Source: Bacteroidota bacterium (GTDB taxonomy: Bacteria; Bacteroidota; Bacteroidia; Flavobacteriales_D; Crocinitomicaceae). From it: DNA of 10,041 bases. Below the pieces are notes generated by a model. It was not told where the DNA came from. It ran no database searches and was given only the letters and a program-made list of their open reading frames with translations. This document shows positions 1 to 6,493 of the stretch, one piece after another. Within the stretch, counting starts at the first letter, position 1, and each line of letters begins with the position of its first letter. A program made the position numbers and the translations under genes. The DNA lies in the NCBI GenBank assembly GCA_024280195.1, contig JAJRQP010000258.1, forward strand, positions 1-10,041. The letters are read 5' to 3'.

Positions 1-397
1 AAATGTATTTTCTTAAATTACTAGGTGTATCTCTTTTGGGATCGATGGAGAAAGATAAAAACTGAACATGTTCTTTCAAATCAGATGTTGCTTCGTTTAA
101 AATTTGCATGTTAGAAGTCATTGGCGGACAAATTGTTGGACAACTTGTAAAGAAAAAGTCCACTATCCATAATTTATCTTTAATACTTTCTGAAGAAATA
201 ACTATCGAATCTTGGTTCAAGTATTCAAATTCAGGAACAAGGTGGTAAATAGTATCAGCAACCTCTTCTCCGTCAATCATTTTATAATCAACATCTCTTT
301 CTCCCAGAATAGGAAGGATGCGTTTTGTAGGGGCTGAATTCTCACAAGAAGAAAAAGCAATAATTGCTGCAACTAAAAAGAGGATTGGCTGTTTCAT
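1..397 (-). CDS. SCO1/SenC-family copper chaperone lipoprotein (partial, C-terminus off window)
   Basis: This is the N-terminal 132 codons of an SCO family protein; the frame is open to the left edge, so the C-terminal part is missing. It starts at an ATG at 397. A hydrophobic signal (residues 4-14) is followed by a lipobox-like FSSC with the candidate lipidated Cys18, so the mature protein should be membrane-anchored and extracytoplasmic. The thioredoxin-like core shows the SCO copper motif as FTSCPTICP (Cys86 and Cys90), then the family's SIDPKRDTP segment (residues 117-125). In known SCO proteins these two cysteines and a later histidine bind copper and help mature the CuA centre of oxidase subunit II; that histidine would lie off the window. 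It is the last visible gene of the ctaB-cox operon, starting 2 nt after the stop of the preceding SCO-like gene. The family call is firm; the exact role (Cu delivery or thiol reduction) is inferred. Confidence 0.92.
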   Translation of the reverse strand, partial: MKQPILFLVAAIIAFSSCENSAPTKRILPILGERDVDYKMIDGEEVADTIYHLVPEFEYLNQDSIVISSESIKDKLWIVDFFFTSCPTICPPMTSNMQILNEATSDLKEHVQFLSFSIDPKRDTPSNLRKYI

Positions 398-399
398 AG

Positions 400-1077
400 C
401 TACTTTTTATTTTCTCGTGCTTCTTTTTGATCGTATTCTTTTTGCAACAATCCAATGTGTTGGTTCATTCTACGAATCATACCTTCGGTAGTTCCAGAAA
501 GGACCATTCTTAAATGATTGTTTCTATCGAGCAAAAGCAACAGTTCTTGAAACGCTTGTCCTCCATAAAATTCATCACCTTCTCTGAGTAAACGTTCGTC
601 ATTTCTTTCAAAATCATATAAAGATTTAGCATCACCAGAAGCCAAAATCCACACATCAGGATTATAATCTTCTACTCTATCGTACAACATTTGCTCTACA
701 GATGATAAGTCTTCCAAAGGATTCCCTTCTCCGTCTGTCACAAACGAAACGATTCTAAATGCATCTTTACGAGGATCTTTACGCATTTTCTGAAAGACCA
801 ATTGGTCTAGGTGCCAAACGGATATTGCGCAATCATCAGGGCAAGACTCTTGAATGGTAGTCACAAGAATTAAATGCTCATCGAAATCTTTTTCAGTGTA
901 CTTCTTTCCTTTTGCATCTGTAAAAGAATAACTGTTTGCTGCGCCAAAATCGTCTAATTGCTTGAACTTATGTTCGCAACCTCTCGTACTAATAAAGACC
1001 AAAATAAAAGCTGGACCAAACAAAAGAAGTATTACTAATAACTTTTGTTTGAGTCCAGCAGACTTTTTTTTCGACAT
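400..1077 (-). CDS. SCO-like membrane-anchored thioredoxin-fold protein
   Basis: A 225-residue protein with a basic N-terminus, one membrane anchor (about residues 12-30) and a soluble domain expected outside the cytoplasm. The domain follows the SCO1/SenC plan: a short FTDAKGKKYTEKDF segment like the family's 'dGk.vt..dl', a strand, then ESCPDDCAIS with Cys79 and Cys83 (CxxxC), then the FRIVSFVTD strand, and near the end LLLLLDRNNHLR, matching the family's 'YLiDpdGklr'. Two usual marks are altered. The DPxxDTP segment is replaced by TDGEGNP, and at the position of the copper-ligand histidine, eight residues before Asp184, I read Phe176. It may therefore be a thiol-disulfide protein or a divergent assembly factor rather than a standard copper chaperone. 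It lies 10 nt after the subunit IV gene and 2 nt before a second SCO gene, so it is almost certainly in the oxidase operon. The fold is likely; the precise function is unknown. Confidence 0.75.
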   Translation of the reverse strand: MSKKKSAGLKQKLLVILLLFGPAFILVFISTRGCEHKFKQLDDFGAANSYSFTDAKGKKYTEKDFDEHLILVTTIQESCPDDCAISVWHLDQLVFQKMRKDPRKDAFRIVSFVTDGEGNPLEDLSSVEQMLYDRVEDYNPDVWILASGDAKSLYDFERNDERLLREGDEFYGGQAFQELLLLLDRNNHLRMVLSGTTEGMIRRMNQHIGLLQKEYDQKEARENKK

Positions 1078-1087
1078 GTTTGTCTAT

Positions 1088-1465
1088 TTAACTTGCGTAT
1101 TGAGTAAGAGCAGCAAAGATTGCGTTACCTTCATTAATTAGTACAAAGATTAGGTACAATGCAAAAATGAAATATGGAACGAGAATCACATACCTCATCG
1201 CTTTTCTTTCATCACCTAAATGCATAAAAGAAAGAACAATGTACGCTGCTTTAACTAGTGTAAGAACAATGTAACTAATTTTAATTGCTGTCCACACACC
1301 TTCAGAAACAGCAGACTTAGGAAACATAATTCCAACGGCAACTTCTAACGCTGTTATAATTGTAAGAATAGCTGTTACTTTCCAGATAGTCTTACGTAGC
1401 TTAACTCCTTCTTCTTCGCTATGGTGTCCTTCTAAAGAATATTCTATAATATCATCTCTTAACAT
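1088..1465 (-). CDS. Cytochrome c oxidase subunit IV (prokaryotic COX4/CyoD-like)
   Basis: A 125-residue small membrane protein with a short, acidic, His-containing N-terminus and three predicted membrane helices (about residues 28-48, 61-81 and 91-111). The end of helix two carries FMHL (80-83), followed by a charged turn and the third helix; this arrangement is typical of prokaryotic cytochrome oxidase subunit IV. In bacterial heme-copper oxidases the subunit is a small non-catalytic component near subunit III that supports assembly or stability. It lies 18 nt after a CoxIII gene and 10 nt before the SCO-like gene, consistent with one transcript. The start has an A/T-rich leader with no Shine-Dalgarno sequence, as elsewhere in this window. 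Confidence 0.88.
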   Translation of the reverse strand: MLRDDIIEYSLEGHHSEEEGVKLRKTIWKVTAILTIITALEVAVGIMFPKSAVSEGVWTAIKISYIVLTLVKAAYIVLSFMHLGDERKAMRYVILVPYFIFALYLIFVLINEGNAIFAALTQYAS

Positions 1466-1483
1466 AATGTTATATTTTTTAAA

Positions 1484-2509
1484 TTAAACGAGGTAGAAAA
1501 ATGTAAATACAAATACCCAAACTAAATCGACAAAATGCCAGTATAGTCCAGTTTTCTCAACCATTTCGTAGTGACCTCTTTTATGGTAAACACCTCCAAT
1601 TACTCCAAATAAAATAATCAAGTTGATCATTACACCCGAGAATACGTGAAAACCGTGAAAACCTGTAATGAAGAAAAAGAACTGTCCGTAGTGTTGTGGA
1701 CCGTATTCGTTTTGCTTCATGTTAGCACCGTAGATGATTCTATTTTTCTCACCAGAATTAACTGCTTCTTCGTACATTGCTACCGCTTCTGCACCTTCAA
1801 TTTTATCTCCAATTTTGTATTTACCACCAAATTCTTTTATATCTAAAATTAAATCAGTATTCGCTGCTTTATTGATTTTAGCTTGAGAACCATCGTGTAG
1901 TGTAATTATTTCGTTGTGAACATGACCTTCTGCAACTGCGTGCGTATATTCATGTTTTAAGTCTTCTGTGATTTTGTCTCCAACAGCGTGGTGATGACCA
2001 GCAACGGTTACTTCAAAGTTTTTAATTTCTCCGAAATTTCCTTTTACAATAGCTTGAGAGCCATCTGCCAATTCAACACGTCCAAATTCTGTCCCGTGAA
2101 TAAAGTGAGACCATTCCCATGCTTGCGACCCAACGAAGAAAAAACCACCAACGATTGTCAATGCCAACCATTTTGTAACTTGTTTCTTATTCATTCTGTG
2201 TCCTGCCTCAACAGCCAAAACCATTGTTACCGAAGAAACAATAAGGATAAATGTCATCAATGCAACATAGATCAATGGGTAGTTACCATCTAAGAACGGC
2301 AACGAGTGAAAAGTCTCTTCACCAATTGGCCAAGAACCTAAATAATCGTGTCTTGTAAAACCGTACGAAATTAATAATCCACTGAATGTCAAAGCATCAG
2401 ATACCAAGAAAAACCACATCATTAGTTTTCCATAACTCGTGCTAAAAGGAGACATTTTCCCTCCCCAAAGGGTTTTAGCATCAATTTGTTTAGAAGCGTG
2501 TCCAGCCAT
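1484..2509 (-). CDS. Cytochrome c oxidase subunit III with large repeat-containing periplasmic insert
   Basis: A 341-residue subunit III of a heme-copper oxidase. Five helices match helices III-VII of the mitochondrial protein: about 29-50 (WFFLVSDALTF), 78-101, 113-135, 274-306 (ITGFHGFHV, the helix VI signature) and 322-341 (YWHFVDLVWVFVF, the helix VII signature). An Asp (SDALTF) stands where many CoxIII proteins have the conserved Glu. Between the fifth and sixth canonical helices is a hydrophilic insert of about 134 residues (137-270). By homology to the bovine topology this loop is on the periplasmic, cytochrome c-facing side. The insert holds two copies of a 57-residue unit starting DGSQA (149 and 206) and later GDKI (177 and 234), and a histidine-rich stretch at 172-205. 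I recall that flavobacterial CoxIII proteins can carry an insert here, so its presence may be a clade trait. The gene lies 24 nt after the second CoxIII gene. Confidence 0.95.
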   Translation of the reverse strand: MAGHASKQIDAKTLWGGKMSPFSTSYGKLMMWFFLVSDALTFSGLLISYGFTRHDYLGSWPIGEETFHSLPFLDGNYPLIYVALMTFILIVSSVTMVLAVEAGHRMNKKQVTKWLALTIVGGFFFVGSQAWEWSHFIHGTEFGRVELADGSQAIVKGNFGEIKNFEVTVAGHHHAVGDKITEDLKHEYTHAVAEGHVHNEIITLHDGSQAKINKAANTDLILDIKEFGGKYKIGDKIEGAEAVAMYEEAVNSGEKNRIIYGANMKQNEYGPQHYGQFFFFITGFHGFHVFSGVMINLIILFGVIGGVYHKRGHYEMVEKTGLYWHFVDLVWVFVFTFFYLV

Positions 2510-2533
2510 CTTAATAAAATTTTATGTGCAAGT

Positions 2534-3604
2534 TTAATGAATAAAAAGCAAAAATAGTAATAAATAGAGCCATAAAAATCCTAAAAAGTGCCAGAAGGCA
2601 GCTCCCATCTTTATGGTTATCGTATTTCCTTCATTTATTCTACCTGAAAATGAGCCAATTAAGAGCTTAGCTAGATAGAATAATGTAAAAATAATATGCA
2701 ATAAATGTAAGAAGGTAATCATGAACAAATAAGCTGATGCCGTATCTGCAGATTCCATTGATTTTATCTGAAGGTAGTTGGATAATTTTTTTCCATCCAA
2801 TTGCAACTGTCTATTCTCATATTGCAATGCTTTACCTTTGTAATAGATTTGAAAATCCTTTCCTAATTCTCCTCTAACGTAAAAATCTCCTCGTTGGTCT
2901 CTTACATTTACGGCAAGGTAAGCCAATCTAAGACGATCTAAATAAAGCAGTTCAATGCCCTCTCCAGTCAAAAGATGACCTTCTTTTTCCGTCATAGGTA
3001 CATTCTCAAAATACAGAATAAAATCTTTACCGTATTGTGAAACCTCAAAAGCTTTCTTTTCATCAACTTGATGAAATTGAGCCATGAAATTTTGGTAAGC
3101 TTTCAATTCTCCTTCGGTCATCTTTTTTCCTTTCAACAGAAAATCATTGCCATTGATTTCGATAAAATCACCTTTGTATTTTACTTCGAAATAGTCACCA
3201 TATTTACCATCTGTTACCAGAACTTGACTTACCACGTGGACTCCATTATCAAAAAGCGCGAAATAACCTTTAAATTGGAAGTAAACGAATGCTAGACCTA
3301 AAACAAAGGTTATGGACATAAACATTTTTAACATCGATTGATTGCCTTTTTTTGCAGCAGAAACAGCCAATAAAAATGTCAAACTACTCAGAATGATTGC
3401 TGTTGTACTGATCCAAAAAGGAGTTGGTAAATCATACTTCAGCCAAAAAGAATCTCCCATTGAGACGATGTACGCAGAGGTTAATCCTGCAAACAACATC
3501 ACAATACTGAACATACTAACATACACCAAGTTCAACCGTGCTTTGTTCGATTGCTCTTTGTATTCTTTCTCTTCTATTTCTTTCGGGGTTAACTCTTCAC
3601 TCAT
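2534..3604 (-). CDS. Second cytochrome c oxidase subunit III paralogue with three-repeat insert
   Basis: A 356-residue divergent subunit III. After a charged N-terminus (1-20), helices are predicted at about 23-48 (MLFAGLTSAYIV), 63-82, 91-116, 288-314 (MITFLHLLHI, degenerate form of the helix VI signature) and 333-355 (FWHFLGFLWLYLLLF, matching YWHFVDxxW). Between the helix V and VI equivalents lies an insert of about 165 residues. It contains three tandem units exactly 56 residues apart, beginning YGDYF (135), YGKDF (191) and LGKDF (247); units one and three also share a YKG then GKK pattern. I would expect a typical flavobacterial second CoxIII to be about 190-200 residues without such an insert, so this one is long. 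Its ATG overlaps the ctaB stop by 4 nt (ATGA), implying translational coupling. It probably pairs with the other CoxIII in one oxidase, but whether both are in the same complex cannot be read from sequence. Confidence 0.9.
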   Translation of the reverse strand: MSEELTPKEIEEKEYKEQSNKARLNLVYVSMFSIVMLFAGLTSAYIVSMGDSFWLKYDLPTPFWISTTAIILSSLTFLLAVSAAKKGNQSMLKMFMSITFVLGLAFVYFQFKGYFALFDNGVHVVSQVLVTDGKYGDYFEVKYKGDFIEINGNDFLLKGKKMTEGELKAYQNFMAQFHQVDEKKAFEVSQYGKDFILYFENVPMTEKEGHLLTGEGIELLYLDRLRLAYLAVNVRDQRGDFYVRGELGKDFQIYYKGKALQYENRQLQLDGKKLSNYLQIKSMESADTASAYLFMITFLHLLHIIFTLFYLAKLLIGSFSGRINEGNTITIKMGAAFWHFLGFLWLYLLLFLLFIH

Positions 3605-4479
3605 GTTGTTAAGAAATTAATTATTGCATCATCGATGCGATCAAATACGTAAACGAATTGAATAATAGGTAGGTATAAAAATGAGGCAAACATTAGTTTT
3701 TTGGCATCCTTATCTGCTAAAGTCAGATACAATCGATAAGCGAGGTAAAAGAATCCCAATCCAAAAACGACGGCAAAAATTAATGAAACCACACCTGAAA
3801 GTCCTAGCACCCAAGGCAAAATACTGAATGGGATTAACATAAAAGAATAAACTACTACTTGAAATGCAGAGCCTTTTGTTTTTCCTTCTCTAGATGGTAG
3901 CAGTGAGAATCCACCGGCTTTGTAATCGTCGTACATCACCCAAGCGATTGCCCAAAAGTGTGGGAATTGCCAAGTAAACTGCACAAAGAATAAGATACCT
4001 GGGATAAATCCAAATTCATTGGTATGAGCAATTGCTCCTAACATCGGTGGAATTGCTCCAGGCAATGCTCCAACAAAAACAGCCCAAGGCGTTCTTGTTT
4101 TTAATGGTGTGTATGCAAATACGTATAAGACAAATGCAAGAAGACCTAGCAAGGCAGAATACAAGTTAATCATGTATAGCAATGCCGTTCCTGTTATTAA
4201 GCAAAAGGCAATCACAAACAAACCTTCCCTTACAGACATTTGTCCTTGCGGAATTGGTCGTCCTTCGGTGCGTTTCATTAATTTGTCGAGGTCTTTTTCC
4301 CAAATTTGGTTAGAACCATTGGATGCTGCTGTAACTAATAAACCACCTAGTAATAGATGAAAAATAATGTGTCCATCTGATCCTCCGACAAATAGGTAGC
4401 CCGTCAAGGCTGAAACAATCACCAATGCAGAAAGTCGAAACTTTGTAAATACGATGTATGCCTTGATTTTTTTCCCCAT
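3601..4479 (-). CDS. ctaB: Protoheme IX farnesyltransferase (heme O synthase)
   Basis: A polytopic UbiA-superfamily prenyltransferase that adds a farnesyl group to heme b, giving heme O, the precursor of heme A in cytochrome oxidase. From the ATG at 4479 it has 292 residues, the normal family length. The first prenyl-diphosphate/Mg-binding region is NQIWEKDLDK plus KRTEGRPIPQG (57-79), with Asp63 and Asp65. The second conserved region is PHFWAIAW followed by YDDYKAGGFSLLP (173-195). About eight or nine hydrophobic helices fill the rest. The frame stays open upstream to a TTG at 4524 (307 residues), but that TTG is only 2 bp from a perfect -7 promoter element (4527-4534), so it would lie at or before the transcription start; I therefore chose the ATG. 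It is the first gene of the oxidase operon, and its stop overlaps the next gene by 4 nt. The name cyoE is also used. Confidence 0.95.
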   Translation of the reverse strand: MGKKIKAYIVFTKFRLSALVIVSALTGYLFVGGSDGHIIFHLLLGGLLVTAASNGSNQIWEKDLDKLMKRTEGRPIPQGQMSVREGLFVIAFCLITGTALLYMINLYSALLGLLAFVLYVFAYTPLKTRTPWAVFVGALPGAIPPMLGAIAHTNEFGFIPGILFFVQFTWQFPHFWAIAWVMYDDYKAGGFSLLPSREGKTKGSAFQVVVYSFMLIPFSILPWVLGLSGVVSLIFAVVFGLGFFYLAYRLYLTLADKDAKKLMFASFLYLPIIQFVYVFDRIDDAIINFLTT

Positions 4480-4526
4480 GGATGATTTTTCGATCTTGAT
4501 TTTTTTCTTTGAAAAGAATTTCAACG

Positions 4527-4560
4527 CAAAAATAACAATTCTCTAGCGTAATAAAGCAAA
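4527..4560 (-). promoter_or_regulatory. Bacteroidota-type promoter of the ctaB-cox operon
   Basis: Read on the minus strand, 4534-4527 is TATTTTTG, a perfect match to the Bacteroidota -7 consensus TAnnTTTG. 4560-4557 is TTTG, matching the -33 element, with 22 bp between them (slightly long for the consensus). It lies between the queA terminator and the ctaB ATG at 4479, giving a leader of roughly 40 nt. The consensus is established; the activity of this copy is inferred. Confidence 0.65.
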
Positions 4561-4570
4561 TAGTGAAGAA

Positions 4571-4606
4571 TAAAAAATCCCTTTTAACTTCTGCTAAAAG
4601 GGATTT
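4571..4606 (-). terminator. Intrinsic terminator after queA
   Basis: A perfect 12-bp inverted repeat (arms 4575-4586 and 4595-4606, 8-nt loop) with a CCC/GGG core lies 25 nt past the queA stop. In minus-strand RNA the stem is followed by a run of U residues (the final arm bases plus 4574-4572), the classic Rho-independent form. The plus-strand side has no comparable U tract, so it is read as a minus-strand terminator only. It separates queA from the ctaB promoter. Confidence 0.85.
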
Positions 4607-4630
4607 AAAATATTGGTTGGTTGTATGCGA

Positions 4631-5689
4631 TTAGATAATCAACATCGCATCACCATAAGAATAGAATCTGTATTTTTCTTTTACTGCTTCTTCGTATGCA
4701 GACATCATTAATTCGTGCCCTCCAAAAGCAGAGACCATCATTAATAAGGTTGACAATGGTGTGTGAAAGTTCGTAATAAGCGCATCAGCAATGCTAAAAT
4801 CGTACGGAGGGAAGATGAATTTATTGGTCCAACCTTCGTATGGCTTTAACATACCTTCTGTAGAAACAGATGTCTCGATAGAACGCATTGCAGTAGAACC
4901 TACTGCAATTATTTTCTTTTTGCTTTTTTTCGCGTTATTGACCATGTCAGCGCATTCCTTTGTGATAAACGCTTGTTCAGAATCCATTTTATGCTTTGTT
5001 AAATCCTCTACTTCTACTGGACGAAAAGTTCCTAGTCCAATGTGTAAAGTAACCTCAGCAAAGTTCACTCCTTTCAATTCCAAACGCTTCATCAACTGAC
5101 GAGAAAAGTGCAATCCTGCAGTTGGTGCCGCTACTGCTCCTATTTCTTTTGCATAAATTGTTTGGTAACGTTCTTCGTCGCTTTCTTCTACCTCTCTTTT
5201 GATGTATTTAGGAAGTGGAGTTTCACCCAATTCGTAAATCTTCTCTTTGAATTCTTCGTAAGAACCATCAAATAAGAACCGCAAAGTACGCCCTCTAGAA
5301 GTTGTGTTATCAATTACCTCTGCAACTAATGACTCATCTTCACCGAAGTATAATTTATTTCCGATTCTAATTTTTCTTGCTGGATCTACTAAAACATCCC
5401 ACAGTAAACTTTCTCGGTTTAATTCTCTCAATAAGAAAACTTCAATTTTGGCACCTGTTTTTTCTTTGTTTCCATACATTCTTGCAGGGAATACTTTGGT
5501 GTTGTTCATTACCATTACATCTTCTTCATCGATGTAATCAATGATGTCTTTAAACATTTTATGCTCAAACTTACCTGTATCTCTGTGAACAACCATCAAA
5601 CGAGATTCATCTCTATTTTCTGCAGGGTACTCAGCAATTAACTCTTCCGGTAGGTCGAAGGCAAATTGCGATAATTTCATTTTATTCAT
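4631..5689 (-). CDS. queA: S-adenosylmethionine:tRNA ribosyltransferase-isomerase (queuosine synthesis)
   Basis: QueA transfers and isomerises the ribosyl group of S-adenosylmethionine onto preQ1 at position 34 of tRNAs, giving epoxyqueuosine in the queuosine pathway; it is cytosolic. The 352-residue length is normal. Family motifs run in order: EELIAEYPAENRDESRLMV (15-33), NNTKVFPAR (62-70), ETPLPKYIKR (156-165), GAVAAPTAGLHF (184-195), HIGLGTFRPV (216-225), NFHTPLSTLLMMVSAF (307-322) and the C-terminal RFYSYGDAMLI (341-351). The start used is the ATG at 5689 (MNKMKLSQF); a second ATG at 5680 gives MKLSQF, closer to the usual family start and equally possible. A promoter lies 33 bp upstream and a terminator follows, so it can be transcribed alone, although it sits behind truB as it commonly does in this phylum. 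Confidence 0.97.
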   Translation of the reverse strand: MNKMKLSQFAFDLPEELIAEYPAENRDESRLMVVHRDTGKFEHKMFKDIIDYIDEEDVMVMNNTKVFPARMYGNKEKTGAKIEVFLLRELNRESLLWDVLVDPARKIRIGNKLYFGEDESLVAEVIDNTTSRGRTLRFLFDGSYEEFKEKIYELGETPLPKYIKREVEESDEERYQTIYAKEIGAVAAPTAGLHFSRQLMKRLELKGVNFAEVTLHIGLGTFRPVEVEDLTKHKMDSEQAFITKECADMVNNAKKSKKKIIAVGSTAMRSIETSVSTEGMLKPYEGWTNKFIFPPYDFSIADALITNFHTPLSTLLMMVSAFGGHELMMSAYEEAVKEKYRFYSYGDAMLII

Positions 5690-5721
5690 ATCGAAAGTAT
5701 TTCTTTTCTAAAAATGGAACG

Positions 5722-5729
5722 CAAAGGTA
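5722..5729 (-). promoter_or_regulatory. Bacteroidota -7 promoter element of queA
   Basis: On the minus strand this reads TACCTTTG, a perfect TAnnTTTG match, 32 bp before the queA start at 5689. No clear TTTG is present at the -33 distance; that space is occupied by an 18-bp palindrome (5743-5760). Promoter activity is inferred from consensus and position. Confidence 0.6.
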
Positions 5730-5742
5730 TAAATAATAAGGG

Positions 5743-5760
5743 AAATGTTAATTAACATTT
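5743..5760. promoter_or_regulatory. 18-bp perfect palindrome upstream of queA -7 element
   Basis: AAATGTTAATTAACATTT is identical to its own reverse complement over all 18 bases. It ends 13 bp before the -7 element of queA and so covers the place where a -33 element should be. It could be an operator for a dimeric regulator. As RNA it could also form a 7-bp A/U-rich hairpin after truB, but with one G/C pair it would be a poor terminator. Confidence 0.5.
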
Positions 5761-5790
5761 AAAAATTAAAAATGAAGAATGACGAATGAC
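5761..5790. repeat. Degenerate 7-bp tandem repeat after truB
   Basis: The 30 bases between the palindrome and the truB stop parse into four 7-bp units with a gradual drift: AAAAATT, AAAAATG, AAGAATG, ACGAATG, plus AC. The period is visible by eye; its origin (replication slippage or an expanded intergenic repeat family) is not. Confidence 0.55.
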
Positions 5791-5791
5791 T

Positions 5792-6487
5792 CTACAATTC
5801 TGCGTCTTCGATAAATGAAATCCATTCTTCTACCGTTTTTGCATCTTTGATGTTTTGTTCTCCTGATTGGGTCCTGCGCAATTCAATTAACGTTCCACCT
5901 GAATTTAGTTTTTTACCAAAATCATTGGCAATTGAACGAATGTAGGTTCCTTTACTACAGGTAATTTCAAATTTTACTTGTGGAAAATCACTGCTATCAA
6001 TTTCAAATCCATGAATAGTAATCGTATTGACTTTCATTTTCACTTCTTGCCCTTCACGCGCCAATTCATACGCTCTTTTGCCATTGATTTTCTTAGCAGA
6101 AAAAATAGGGGGTGTTTGTTCTTGTTCTCCCAAAAAAGATTTCCGAACTTCTTCCATCACCTCTTTTGTGATGTGCTCTGTTGGAAATTCTTCGTTAAAT
6201 TCAGACTCTAAATCGTAAGAAGGAGTTGTTTTTCCAAGGAGAATCGTTCCTGTATAGGTTTTCTCACCAACCATTAAGTCATTAATGAGCTTCGTATGTT
6301 TGCCGATGCATAAAACGAGTAAACCTGTTGCTAAAGGATCTAATGTTCCTGCGTGACCCACTTTTAATTTCTTTACACCCAATCTTTTTCTCAAGTGCCA
6401 ACGCAACTTATTGACTACGTCAAAAGAAGTCCATTCGAGCGGTTTATCTACTAAGATGGTGGTGCCTTGGCAAAATTCAGTTAGCAT
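5792..6487 (-). CDS. truB: tRNA pseudouridine(55) synthase
   Basis: TruB converts uridine 55 in the T-loop of tRNAs to pseudouridine, in the cytosol. The 231-residue protein shows the N-terminal ILVDKPLEWTSFDVVNKLR segment (11-29), the catalytic region GHAGTLDPLATG (44-55) with Asp50 as the nucleophile, the KTYTG strand (76-80), TPPIFSAKKINGKRAYELAR (125-144) and the CSKGTYIRSIANDFG segment (177-191). It stops after the catalytic domain and so lacks the C-terminal PUA-like extension of the roughly 310-residue E. coli enzyme; the short form is common in Bacteroidota. It lies 50 nt after uppP, in a spacer made of an octamer repeat, and 102 nt before queA. Probably co-transcribed with the ftsX-uppP genes, since no promoter consensus is visible before it. 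Confidence 0.96.
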   Translation of the reverse strand: MLTEFCQGTTILVDKPLEWTSFDVVNKLRWHLRKRLGVKKLKVGHAGTLDPLATGLLVLCIGKHTKLINDLMVGEKTYTGTILLGKTTPSYDLESEFNEEFPTEHITKEVMEEVRKSFLGEQEQTPPIFSAKKINGKRAYELAREGQEVKMKVNTITIHGFEIDSSDFPQVKFEITCSKGTYIRSIANDFGKKLNSGGTLIELRRTQSGEQNIKDAKTVEEWISFIEDAEL

Positions 6488-6493
6488 AAAGAT

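Noticed and set aside
1646..3620. Several plus-strand reading frames of 66-101 codons inside the two CoxIII genes
   Set aside because: They are antisense to strongly supported genes, have no recognisable motifs, and one (3342-3620) includes the antisense of a helix-coding region. They are shadows of the real coding strand.
4524..4524. TTG at 4524 as the ctaB start
   Set aside because: It lies 2 bp from a perfect -7 promoter element and adds a 15-residue Lys-rich tail not expected for the family; the ATG at 4479 gives normal length.
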